Shown here one piece after another: positions 6,010 to 12,765 of a DNA stretch of 13,048 bases. This stretch comes from an uncultured Erysipelotrichaceae bacterium (GTDB lineage: Bacteria; Bacillota_I; Bacilli_A; RF39; UBA660): positions 1-13,048 of the forward strand of contig CACXFI010000069.1 in the NCBI GenBank assembly GCA_902766875.1, read 5' to 3'. The notes beneath the pieces are model-generated. The model was not told the DNA's origin, did not search any database, and saw nothing but the letters and a program-made list of their open reading frames with translations. Each line of letters starts with the position of its first letter. Position 1 is the first letter of the stretch. The translations under genes were made by a program, and so were the position numbers.

Positions 6010-7719
6010 ATGGCTAAAGAAATAAAGACTCCTTGGTATAAATATTATGATGGTGTAAGAGAACATTTGGAGTATTCTGATACTTCTTTATATGATACAG
6101 TAGTTGAATCAATGTTAAAACATCCTGATTATATTAGTTATGATTATTTTGGTAATAAGAAAACTTATCAGGAGTTTGTTAGGCAGATAGATAATTGTGC
6201 TAAATCTTTTAAACAGTTAGGTGTTGGATATAAAGATATTATATGTATATGTATGCCAAATACACCGGAAGCTATTATTAGTTTTTATGCTTTAAATAAA
6301 ATAGGAGCAGTAGCTAATCTTATACACCCTTTATCTGGAGAAAATGAAATTAAATATTTTTTAAATCTTACTAAAAGTAAATATATTATTACTATTGATG
6401 TAGCATTTAATAAGATTAATCATATTATAGATAAAACTGATGTTAAAGAATGTATTGTGGTATCAGCTAGGGATTCTATGCCTATGTATATGAAAATAGG
6501 ATATGATTTAACTAAAGGAAGAGAAATAAAGTTAGAAAATAGCCCTAATATCTTGAAATGGAAAGATTTTATAGAACTTGGTAAAAGTTATCATGAAGAA
6601 ATAATTTCTAATTATAAAGGATCAGATGTTGCTGCTATTTTATATAGTGGTGGTACTACTGGTAATCCTAAAGGTATAGAACTTACTAATTATAGCTTTA
6701 ATGCCGTAGCTAAACAGGGATTTGAAGCTTGTGGGTGTTTAAGTGAAGAAGATAAAGTTTTAGCTATTATGCCAATATTTCATGGATTTGGATTAGGTAT
6801 TTGTATTCATACAGTTCAATATTTTGGGGGTACTAGTATTTTGGTTCCACAATTTAAAGCAAATGAATTTGGAAAATTAATCAAAAAGAATAAACCTAAT
6901 ATTATAGCAGGAGTTCCTACTTTATTTGAAGCATTACTTAAGAGTGAAGATTTAGAAGGTGTAGATTTATCATTTTTAAAATGTGTTATATCAGGTGGAG
7001 ATACTTTATCTGTTAGTTTAAAAAGAAAAATAGATAGTTTTTTAAAAGGTCATGGAGCTGATATTCAAGTTAGACCTGGTTATGGACTTACTGAATGTGT
7101 AACTGGTACTTGTTTAACTCCTATGAATTTTTATAAAGAAGGTAGTATTGGTATTCCATATCCTGATGTTTATTATAAAATAGTAAGAACTAATACTGAT
7201 TGGGAATTACCTTATGGTAAAGAAGGGGAAATAGTTATTACAGGTCCTACTATAATGAAAGGATATTTACATAATCCTAAAGAAACTAAAAAAACATTAA
7301 AAAAACATAGAGATGGTAGGATATGGCTTCATACTGGTGATTTGGGATATATGGATAAGGATGGTTTTGTTTATTTTAAACAACGAATAAAAAGATTGAT
7401 AGTTAGTTCTGGATATAATTTATATCCTCAATATATAGAAAATGTTATAGAATCTAATCCTAAAGTATTAATATCTTGTGTAATTGGTATTGATCATCCT
7501 TATAAGATGCAAGTTGCTAAAGCATTTATAGTTCTTAAAAATGGATATGTAGCAGATGAAAAAACGTTAAAAGAAATTAAAGCTACTTGTGAAAAAAATC
7601 TATCTAAATATTCATTACCTTATGAATATGAGTTTAGAAAAGATTTACCTAGAACTTTAGTTGGTAAAGTAGCTTACAGGAAATTAGAAGAAGAAGAAAA
7701 AAAGAAAAATAATAATTAA
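6010..7719 (+). CDS. AMP-binding fatty-acyl-CoA ligase
   Basis: This 569-residue class I adenylate-forming enzyme (ANL superfamily) activates a carboxylic acid with ATP and transfers it, most likely to CoA. All core motifs are present: YSGGTTGNPKG (212-222, phosphate-binding loop), RPGYGLTE (355-362), WLHTGDLGYMD (439-449), the hinge region KQRIKRLIVSSGYNLYP (457-473), and GKVAYRKL (552-559) with the catalytic Lys 553. The length and the motif spacing fit long- or medium-chain fatty-acyl-CoA synthetases and related AMP-dependent ligases. The exact acid cannot be read from the sequence. No membrane span is evident, so it is cytoplasmic or peripheral. The start at 6010 lacks a clear Shine-Dalgarno sequence, unlike its neighbours, but MAKEIKTPWYKYY begins in the usual place for the family. 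It appears to be a single-gene unit. In a lineage with reduced metabolism it could activate scavenged fatty acids for lipid synthesis; that is inference. Confidence 0.85.
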   Translation: MAKEIKTPWYKYYDGVREHLEYSDTSLYDTVVESMLKHPDYISYDYFGNKKTYQEFVRQIDNCAKSFKQLGVGYKDIICICMPNTPEAIISFYALNKIGAVANLIHPLSGENEIKYFLNLTKSKYIITIDVAFNKINHIIDKTDVKECIVVSARDSMPMYMKIGYDLTKGREIKLENSPNILKWKDFIELGKSYHEEIISNYKGSDVAAILYSGGTTGNPKGIELTNYSFNAVAKQGFEACGCLSEEDKVLAIMPIFHGFGLGICIHTVQYFGGTSILVPQFKANEFGKLIKKNKPNIIAGVPTLFEALLKSEDLEGVDLSFLKCVISGGDTLSVSLKRKIDSFLKGHGADIQVRPGYGLTECVTGTCLTPMNFYKEGSIGIPYPDVYYKIVRTNTDWELPYGKEGEIVITGPTIMKGYLHNPKETKKTLKKHRDGRIWLHTGDLGYMDKDGFVYFKQRIKRLIVSSGYNLYPQYIENVIESNPKVLISCVIGIDHPYKMQVAKAFIVLKNGYVADEKTLKEIKATCEKNLSKYSLPYEYEFRKDLPRTLVGKVAYRKLEEEEKKKNNN

Positions 7720-7724
7720 TTATA

Positions 7725-7753
7725 TTGATTTAATTAATATGATTTATTATAAT
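7725..7753 (+). promoter_or_regulatory. Sigma-A promoter of the zinc-ribbon gene
   Basis: TTGATT at 7725-7730, a 17-bp spacer and a perfect TATAAT at 7748-7753, beginning six bases after the ligase stop. Transcription would start close to 7760, giving a leader of only about 15 nt with the AGGAAGGTGG site at 7762-7771. No terminator is visible after the ligase, so read-through is also possible. Confidence 0.65.
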
Positions 7754-7775
7754 AATGATGTAGGAAGGTGGTAAA

Positions 7776-8540
7776 ATGGCAAAATTTTGTGGTAATTGTG
7801 GTAAAGAAGTTGATCCTAAAGCAGTAATTTGTGTTAGTTGTGGTAGTGCTATTAAAAGTACTTCTAATAATAATACCAATAATACTAATAAAACTACTAA
7901 TAATCAAAATGAAAAGAAAGGGTTACCTTGGTGGGCTATACTTCTTATTGTACTTGGAGGATTGGGAGTTTTAGGAATTTTAATATTTATATTTATAATG
8001 ATAGGTATTTTTTCGTTTGCATCTGTTGTTGATACAGGTTATGATGCATACAATGATATTCTTGATGATACTATGGATGAAATAGAAGAAAGACAAAAAC
8101 CAAATGAAACTTTAAGAGGAACAGTTAAAGATACTTTGGAAACAGATAATTATAGTATGACATTACTTGAATATAAGACTATGGATGTGATAGAAGATAA
8201 ATATTCTAATAAGAAAGCATTAGATGGTAAAGAATTTTTAGTATTATTCTTTAGAGTTAATAATGTTTCTGATAAATCTTTATATATTTCTAATTATGAT
8301 TTTGATGGATATACAGATGGTAGGAAGACTGATTATACATATTTTTACTATGATATAAATGGATATCCTTCGTTAAGTGGATCCATTGCTAGCGGTAAAT
8401 ATATCGATGGATATATAGTATATGAAGTAAGTAAAGAATGGAAAGATTTTGAAATACAATTTACTGATGATGAAGATTATTTGAATAAAACAGATGTTAT
8501 ATTTAAAATAATTAAAGATAATGAAGACAAAGATAATTAA
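7776..8540 (+). CDS. Zinc-ribbon, single-TM protein with DUF4352-like domain
   Basis: This 254-residue protein opens with a short zinc ribbon: Cys 5, 8, 19 and 22 in MAKFCGNCGKEVDPKAVICV and the following CG. Next come an Asn/Thr-rich linker (about 28-46), a membrane span (about 52-84), and an outer domain (about 110-248). Within the outer domain, GKEFLVLFFRVNNVSDKSLY (151-170) and a later GKYIDGYIVYEVSKEWKDFE stretch (208-226) have the strand pattern of DUF4352-type immunoglobulin-like domains of Firmicute lipoproteins and membrane proteins. With the ribbon first, the N-terminus should be cytoplasmic and the beta domain outside. The architecture is common in low-GC Firmicutes but its function is not established; sensing or envelope upkeep is only a guess. 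The gene has its own promoter and its 3' end overlaps a terminator, so it is probably monocistronic. Confidence 0.7.
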   Translation: MAKFCGNCGKEVDPKAVICVSCGSAIKSTSNNNTNNTNKTTNNQNEKKGLPWWAILLIVLGGLGVLGILIFIFIMIGIFSFASVVDTGYDAYNDILDDTMDEIEERQKPNETLRGTVKDTLETDNYSMTLLEYKTMDVIEDKYSNKKALDGKEFLVLFFRVNNVSDKSLYISNYDFDGYTDGRKTDYTYFYYDINGYPSLSGSIASGKYIDGYIVYEVSKEWKDFEIQFTDDEDYLNKTDVIFKIIKDNEDKDN

Positions 8541-8551
8541 TCTTTGTTTTT
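8527..8551 (+). terminator. Terminator overlapping the zinc-ribbon gene end
   Basis: ACAAAGAT (8527-8534) and ATCTTTGT (8540-8547) form a perfect 8-bp stem with a 5-nt loop, followed by a T run to 8551. The stop codon TAA (8538-8540) lies in the loop and the foot of the right arm, so the left arm encodes the final DKDN residues. Confidence 0.75.
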
Positions 8552-8592
8552 GTTATCTTTTTGTTTATATGTTATAAATTTAAGTAACTTTA

Positions 8593-8621
8593 TTGACAAA
8601 TAATAATATTAATTATAAGAT
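8593..8621 (+). promoter_or_regulatory. Sigma-A promoter of the QAYY-repeat gene
   Basis: A perfect TTGACA at 8593-8598 is followed after 17 bp by TAAGAT at 8616-8621 (an overlapping TATAAG at 8614-8619 has a 15-bp spacing). The predicted leader is about 22 nt and contains the AAGGAG site at 8638-8643. Confidence 0.65.
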
Positions 8622-8650
8622 AAAGAAGTGTGATGGTAAGGAGTAGTTAG

Positions 8651-9334
8651 ATGACGGGTTTAAATGAAAAAATTTTAATACTTAAAGATAAACATCATGG
8701 GTCTATTGATAAAATTTTAGAAGGATGTTCACATCCTTTAGCGATGGTAGAGTTATTAGATAAAATTTTATCAAATGATAATTTATCAATTGATGATAAA
8801 GATAATATTCTTAAATATATTTACGAAGCATTAGGTGATAGACAAGCTTATTATACAGCTTATGTTGGAGCTCATTCCAAAATGACTAATAAAGAATTAA
8901 TAGAGGCTGTTAAAATTACTAGTAAGGCAAAAGGGGAAGACCAGGCATATCATGCAGCTGATATAATTGTAGATGAAGAAATGGCTAAGAGAAAAGAAGT
9001 GTTAGAATTAGCTTGGGCTGTTAGCCAATCTTTAGGTAAATATCAAGCTTATTATGGATCTAAAGTTGCTAAGGATAAGAATGTTATTGCTAGTGGGCAT
9101 GTTATTCCTCTTACGGTGATTACTTGTGAGACTGAAGAATATTATCAAGCTGAGAGAACAGCTATGGTGTGTTTAAATCCTGATTTAATTAATAATGATA
9201 ATATATTATTCTATGCAGATGTAGTTAGTAGATCTAAGAATCCAGTAGATGCTAAAGAATCTAGTTTTATAGCTACTAATAATTTTATGGATAGTCATAA
9301 TAAGGAATTGGCTTTAAGAAAAATATTTAAATAA
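8651..9334 (+). CDS. Protein of 34-residue QAYY repeats, unknown function
   Basis: This 227-residue protein has no signal peptide or membrane span and is probably cytoplasmic and all-helical. Its most striking feature is a repeat of 33-34 residues. QAYY occurs at 65-68, QAYH at 98-101, QAYY at 132-135 and QAER at 166-169, with a weaker DAKE at 200-203. Each is followed by an Ala/Val-rich helix and preceded by a Ser-Lys/Ser-Leu-Gly type loop (SKAKGED, SQSLGKY, TCETEEY, SRSKNPV). The regular spacing suggests an alpha-solenoid or similar stacked helical-hairpin scaffold of about five or six units, which usually binds protein or nucleic acid. I recognise no named family. AAGGAG at 8638-8643 lies seven bases before the ATG. 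It has its own promoter, and it ends at a terminator shared with the convergent gene. Coding status is secure; function is unknown. Confidence 0.7.
   Translation: MTGLNEKILILKDKHHGSIDKILEGCSHPLAMVELLDKILSNDNLSIDDKDNILKYIYEALGDRQAYYTAYVGAHSKMTNKELIEAVKITSKAKGEDQAYHAADIIVDEEMAKRKEVLELAWAVSQSLGKYQAYYGSKVAKDKNVIASGHVIPLTVITCETEEYYQAERTAMVCLNPDLINNDNILFYADVVSRSKNPVDAKESSFIATNNFMDSHNKELALRKIFK
8843..9262 (+). repeat. Coding repeat, about 102 bp per unit (QAYY units)
   Basis: The QAYY-type motifs of the preceding gene start at about 8843, 8942, 9044, 9146 and 9248, so the period is 99-102 bp. The units are diverged at the DNA level but keep the Gln-Ala-Tyr core in three of the five copies. Confidence 0.6.
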
Positions 9335-9362
9335 AAAAAGAAGTTTTTATAAACTTCTTTTT
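9335..9362. terminator. Bidirectional terminator between convergent genes
   Basis: AAAAAGAAGTTT (9335-9346) and AAACTTCTTTTT (9351-9362) form a perfect 12-bp stem with loop TTAT. A-rich and T-rich flanks make it usable from both sides. It begins one base after the plus-strand stop and overlaps the minus-strand stop (9361-9363) by two bases, so one element serves both genes. Confidence 0.85.
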
Positions 9363-10353
9363 ACATTGTTGTAATGGTACGATTACTATATGTTCTTATT
9401 TTAACATTATTTACTTTATCTATATTTATATTTGGTATTCTTAAGTCAGCTGTAAGATTATAACCTATATCAAATTTCATTTCTTGAACAGCTACTTCAT
9501 TAAATTTATCGATACTTGGTTTACCATTTTCATCAACTAGACCTTTTTTAATACAATAATCATTAAAATCTCTATATCTATCATTACCATCGTCATGCTG
9601 TATATATATAAATAATTGATCTTTTAATGATTCTTTGGTTGTTCTATTTAAACCATCTACTTTTTGTAGTGCATTATAATATGCCCAAATAGTTAGATGA
9701 TTAGTATCTGACTGTAAATTTAAATATTGCATTAAATCAGCTTTATAATAACCATGTTGTAATCTATCTAAAACACCTAGTTCTTTTAGATTATTATAAG
9801 CTTGTTTTATTAAATCTTCTTTATATGATTTTATTTTGTTTTTTTCAATAGTATATTCATTATTTCCAATACTATCTGCTACTTGATATCCTATTATACA
9901 GGCACTTGTACTTAACATAGCTACTTCTAAAGCATGTCTTTTTTTATCATTAGTTAATGTTTCTTTTACAGTTTCTTTTATTAATCCTTTATACATTTCT
10001 TTAGTTAATTTAAGTTTTGCTAATTTTAATTCTTTTTCTGTATATTCTTTTTTCTTTGGGGTTGGTATTTGATATTGATAAGTTTTATTTGATTTGGTAT
10101 CTCTAAAGATTATTCTATTTCTATTGGGATATGAGACACTTAATCCTGCTTCTTTCATATCACATATTAATTTAATATATTTAGCTGTTTCTATAGGTAT
10201 ATTTTTATAATATACTACTTTAGAATGAATTCTACCATTTATTTCTTCTAATAATCTTATTTCATCTTTACTATATGCTTCGAATCCTGTTAGATTTCCA
10301 TTAGAATTCTCATACCAAAAAGAACCATCTGATCTTAAAAATAAATATTTCAT
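9361..10353 (-). CDS. Hypothetical protein, unrecognised family
   Basis: This is a 330-residue protein on the minus strand. Its start is supported by a TGAGGTGA ribosome site (plus-strand 10358-10365) five bases upstream. The N-terminal third (1-97) looks beta-rich, with FLRSDGSFWYE (5-15) and a basic YPNRNRIIFRDTKSNKTYQY stretch (75-94). A Lys/Glu-rich helical region follows (100-140). A weak hydrophobic stretch (141-160, ALEVAMLSTSACIIGYQVAD) could be a marginal membrane span or a buried helix. The rest (165-330) is mixed, with many Asp, Asn and Tyr. I recognise no catalytic motif, signal peptide or named domain. It is the only minus-strand gene in the window and is divergent from the metallophosphoesterase, with its own promoter. 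It might be an accessory gene, but base use resembles the neighbours, so I see no sign of recent transfer. Confidence 0.6.
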   Translation of the reverse strand: MKYLFLRSDGSFWYENSNGNLTGFEAYSKDEIRLLEEINGRIHSKVVYYKNIPIETAKYIKLICDMKEAGLSVSYPNRNRIIFRDTKSNKTYQYQIPTPKKKEYTEKELKLAKLKLTKEMYKGLIKETVKETLTNDKKRHALEVAMLSTSACIIGYQVADSIGNNEYTIEKNKIKSYKEDLIKQAYNNLKELGVLDRLQHGYYKADLMQYLNLQSDTNHLTIWAYYNALQKVDGLNRTTKESLKDQLFIYIQHDDGNDRYRDFNDYCIKKGLVDENGKPSIDKFNEVAVQEMKFDIGYNLTADLRIPNINIDKVNNVKIRTYSNRTITTM

Positions 10354-10405
10354 AATATCACCTCAATTTAATTCTTTTGTTTCATTTAAGTAAACAGGTT
10401 TAAAT

Positions 10406-10434
10406 ACTATACCATTATTTTAAAAAATATTCAA
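10406..10434 (-). promoter_or_regulatory. Minus-strand promoter of the hypothetical gene
   Basis: Read on the minus strand, TTGAAT (10434 down to 10429), a 17-bp spacer and TATAGT (10411 down to 10406). The predicted leader is about 45 nt. The -35 overlaps the region upstream of the divergent plus-strand promoter. Confidence 0.5.
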
Positions 10435-10442
10435 GTATTTTT
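10423..10442. repeat. 20-bp dyad between divergent promoters
   Basis: AAAAATA (10423-10429) and TATTTTT (10436-10442) form an inverted repeat around a TTCAAG centre. It covers the minus-strand -35 box and lies 14 bp before the plus-strand -10 box. It could be an operator, but such AT palindromes are frequent in DNA of this composition. Confidence 0.3.
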
Positions 10443-10452
10443 GATTTTTTTA

Positions 10453-10461
10453 TGATATAAT
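10453..10461 (+). promoter_or_regulatory. Extended -10 promoter of the phosphoesterase gene
   Basis: TGATATAAT (10453-10461) is a perfect extended -10 element. No clear -35 lies 16-18 bp upstream, which is usual when TGn is present. The leader is about 12 nt and holds AGGAGA at 10469-10474. Confidence 0.6.
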
Positions 10462-10479
10462 TAATTATAGGAGATTGTT

Positions 10480-11340
10480 ATGAAAAATAAAGAAGTATTT
10501 TTAACTACTAAAAATATTAATAATAAAAATATAGTTTTACTTAGTGATATTCATTATTCTAATACATTTAATATTAAAATATTTGATAAAATTATTAATC
10601 AAATTAAAAAATTATCTGTAGATTATATCTTTATTATTGGTGATTTAATTGATAATACTAATATTAATTATGATGTTTTATATAGCTTTTTATCTGATTT
10701 AGAAAAATATGGTAAGGTCTTTATTGGACTTGGTAATCATGATATATATAAATATAATAATATTAAAAGGAGTTTGTTTAACTTAGGTAAAAATATTTGG
10801 ATTAGGTCTAATCATTCTAAATTATTGAATATAGTTGATAAACTTGATAATACATATTTACTTGATAATGACTCTTACGTAGATAAAGAGAGTAATATTT
10901 GTATAACTGGTATTAGTATGAGTTTTGAATATTATGCTAATGATGAGAATACAGATATATTTAAAAAAGAAATAAATAATGTAAACATAAAATTAAATTC
11001 TAAATACTATAATATTTTACTTATTCATAGTCCTTATAATGTGTATAAAGTGCCTGATATTTTAAAAGATTATGATTTAGTTTTATCTGGTCATATGCAT
11101 GGAGGATTAGTTCATCCTTTATTTAGTAAATTATTCAAAAAAAATAAGGGGTTAATTTCTTCTAGAAAAGAATTATTTCCTAATTATGTAAGAGGAAGAA
11201 CTAAAACTGATTATTTTGATGGATATATATATGAGGGAATTACTAAATTATCAGAGTCTTCTACTAAATTTTTGCATTTTTTTGATAGGTTATTTCCTAA
11301 AAATATTGGTTATATAGAAATTAATAAGATAGATACTTAA
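10480..11340 (+). CDS. Calcineurin-like metallophosphoesterase
   Basis: This 286-residue enzyme of the calcineurin-like phosphoesterase superfamily hydrolyses phosphate ester bonds with two bound metal ions. The conserved ligands appear in order: LLSDIH (20-25; Asp 23, His 25), IIGDLID (52-58; Asp 55), GLGNHD (83-88; Asn 86, His 87), LIHSP (181-185; His 183), and SGHMHGG (203-209; His 205, His 207). This order and the GHMHGG ending fit the YkuE/YaeI-like subgroup, some members of which act on lipid-linked substrates such as UDP-diacylglucosamine. The substrate here cannot be read from the sequence. Many relatives have an N-terminal membrane span or Tat signal. This one starts almost directly at the first domain strand, so it is predicted to be cytoplasmic or peripheral. 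It is transcribed divergently from the minus-strand hypothetical gene. mtaB follows 54 bp downstream with no terminator between them, so partial co-transcription is possible. Confidence 0.85.
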   Translation: MKNKEVFLTTKNINNKNIVLLSDIHYSNTFNIKIFDKIINQIKKLSVDYIFIIGDLIDNTNINYDVLYSFLSDLEKYGKVFIGLGNHDIYKYNNIKRSLFNLGKNIWIRSNHSKLLNIVDKLDNTYLLDNDSYVDKESNICITGISMSFEYYANDENTDIFKKEINNVNIKLNSKYYNILLIHSPYNVYKVPDILKDYDLVLSGHMHGGLVHPLFSKLFKKNKGLISSRKELFPNYVRGRTKTDYFDGYIYEGITKLSESSTKFLHFFDRLFPKNIGYIEINKIDT

Positions 11341-11343
11341 TAG

Positions 11344-11372
11344 TTGTATTTATCTTTTTCTTATGTTAAAAT
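11344..11372 (+). promoter_or_regulatory. Sigma-A promoter of mtaB
   Basis: TTGTAT at 11344-11349, a 17-bp spacer and TAAAAT at 11367-11372 preceded by TGT (extended -10). Transcription would start near 11379, about 16 nt before the ATG at 11395. The in-frame TTG at 11344 is the -35 box, not a start codon. Confidence 0.55.
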
Positions 11373-11394
11373 ACTATCGTTGGATGTGAGAATT

Positions 11395-12672
11395 ATGAGA
11401 GTTGGAATATATTCTTTAGGGTGTAAAGTAAATATTTATGAAAGTGAATATGTTATAGAATTATTAAAAAATCATGATTATGAAATAGTGGATTTTGATA
11501 GTATAGCTGATATTTATATTATTAATACTTGTAGTGTTACTAATCAAAGTGATGTTAAGAGTAGAAAAATGATAAGAGAAGCTAGAAAAAGAAATCCTGA
11601 GGCTTTGGTAATTGCAATGGGATGTTATACTCAGGTAAAACCTAATGATGCTGATGCTGATATTGTTTTGGGTAATAAAGATAAATCTAGGATTATTGAA
11701 ATAATTGATGAATATTTAGATAATGGTAATAATATAAGTAAAATATATGATTTGAGAAGTGATATAGAATTTGAAGATATGAAGATAGATAAATTTGAAA
11801 ATCATACTAGAGCTTTTGTAAAGATACAAGATGGTTGTAATGCATTTTGCACATATTGTATAATTCCATATACTAGAGGGAAGATAAGAAGTAAAAAGTT
11901 CGAAACAGTTATTGAGGAAATAACTGATTTAGTGAATAATGGTTACAAGGAAATAGTACTTACTGGTATTCATACTGGTAAATATGGTATGGATATTAAT
12001 ACTGATTTAGAAACATTGTTAAAAGAACTAGTTAAAATTCCTAATATTTATAGAATAAGATTATCTTCAATTGAAATAAATGAGATTACTGATGGTATTA
12101 TCGATCTTATGAAAAATAATAATATAATTGCTAGACATCTTCATATCCCATTACAATCTGGTAGTGATAAAATATTAAAATTAATGAATAGAAAATATGA
12201 TTTAGATTATTTCTTTAAGAAACTTGATAAGATTAGATCAAATATAGAAGATATATCTATTACTACTGATTTAATTGTAGGGTTTCCAAATGAGACTGAA
12301 GAAGATTTTAAGAATACTATAGATACTTTAAATAGAATTAAGTTTACTAAAATACATACTTTTCCTTATTCAAGAAGAGATGGAACAATAGCTAGTACAA
12401 TGAAAAATCAAGTAGATGGTAATATTAAGAAAAAAAGAGTAAGAGAAGTATTAGAAATATCTAAGAAATGGGAATATAGTTTTTATAATGATAGAATAGG
12501 TAAAACATATGATGTTTTAACTGAAACTAATAAAAATGGTAATTATATAGGTCATACTAGTAATTATATACCTATTATTATTGATAAAGAAGTTACTGAT
12601 AATGATATAGTTAAGGTAAAAATAACTAATGTAGATGATAATAATATAGTTTACGGTGAATTAATAAATTAA
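11395..12672 (+). CDS. mtaB: tRNA (t6A37) methylthiotransferase MtaB
   Basis: This 425-residue radical SAM enzyme adds a methylthio group to t6A at position 37 of tRNAs reading ANN codons, giving ms2t6A, which helps accurate decoding of codons starting with A. The N-terminal domain has the three Cys of the auxiliary 4Fe-4S cluster: SLGCKVN (8-13, Cys 10), NTCSVTN (44-50, Cys 46) and MGCYTQ (75-80, Cys 77). The radical SAM cluster motif is CNAFCTYC (148-155; Cys 148, 152, 155), followed by IIPYTRGKIRS. HLHIPLQSGS and LIVGFPNETEEDF are typical later blocks. A TRAM domain for tRNA binding makes up the last 60 residues. SLGCKVNxYE separates MtaB from MiaB and RimO. Start choice: the ATG at 11395 puts the family's usual residues before LGCKVN and follows a weak GTGAG site. 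The in-frame TTG at 11344 belongs to the promoter. Length is normal for MtaB, and no key residue is missing. Confidence 0.93.
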   Translation: MRVGIYSLGCKVNIYESEYVIELLKNHDYEIVDFDSIADIYIINTCSVTNQSDVKSRKMIREARKRNPEALVIAMGCYTQVKPNDADADIVLGNKDKSRIIEIIDEYLDNGNNISKIYDLRSDIEFEDMKIDKFENHTRAFVKIQDGCNAFCTYCIIPYTRGKIRSKKFETVIEEITDLVNNGYKEIVLTGIHTGKYGMDINTDLETLLKELVKIPNIYRIRLSSIEINEITDGIIDLMKNNNIIARHLHIPLQSGSDKILKLMNRKYDLDYFFKKLDKIRSNIEDISITTDLIVGFPNETEEDFKNTIDTLNRIKFTKIHTFPYSRRDGTIASTMKNQVDGNIKKKRVREVLEISKKWEYSFYNDRIGKTYDVLTETNKNGNYIGHTSNYIPIIIDKEVTDNDIVKVKITNVDDNNIVYGELIN

Positions 12673-12701
12673 CTTATAAGTATTGACTTATAAGTTTTTT
12701 T
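12671..12701 (+). terminator. mtaB terminator
   Basis: AACTTATAAGT (12671-12681) and ACTTATAAGTT (12686-12696) form a perfect 11-bp stem with loop ATTG, followed by a run of T residues to 12701. It starts on the last bases of the mtaB stop codon (12670-12672). Confidence 0.85.
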
Positions 12702-12710
12702 CTGTATAAT
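12683..12710 (+). promoter_or_regulatory. Promoter nested in the mtaB terminator
   Basis: TTGACT at 12683-12688 spans the terminator loop and right arm. A 16-bp spacer formed by the rest of the stem and the T run leads to a perfect TATAAT at 12705-12710. It would drive the last gene with a leader of about 50 nt. Confidence 0.65.
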
Positions 12711-12765
12711 ATATATCTACTTGAAGGGTTTTATTGATAAAGATATGTTTAAGGGGGGAAATAAA

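Noticed and set aside
5863..6066. 67-residue minus-strand open frame
   Set aside because: It lies across the surface-protein end, the terminator, and the ligase start, has no ribosome site, and is a chance frame made of Ile, Tyr, Phe and Asn.
11344..11394. 17-residue extension of MtaB from a TTG start
   Set aside because: The TTG is part of a good -35 box, there is no ribosome site before it, and the family starts just before the LGCKVN motif.
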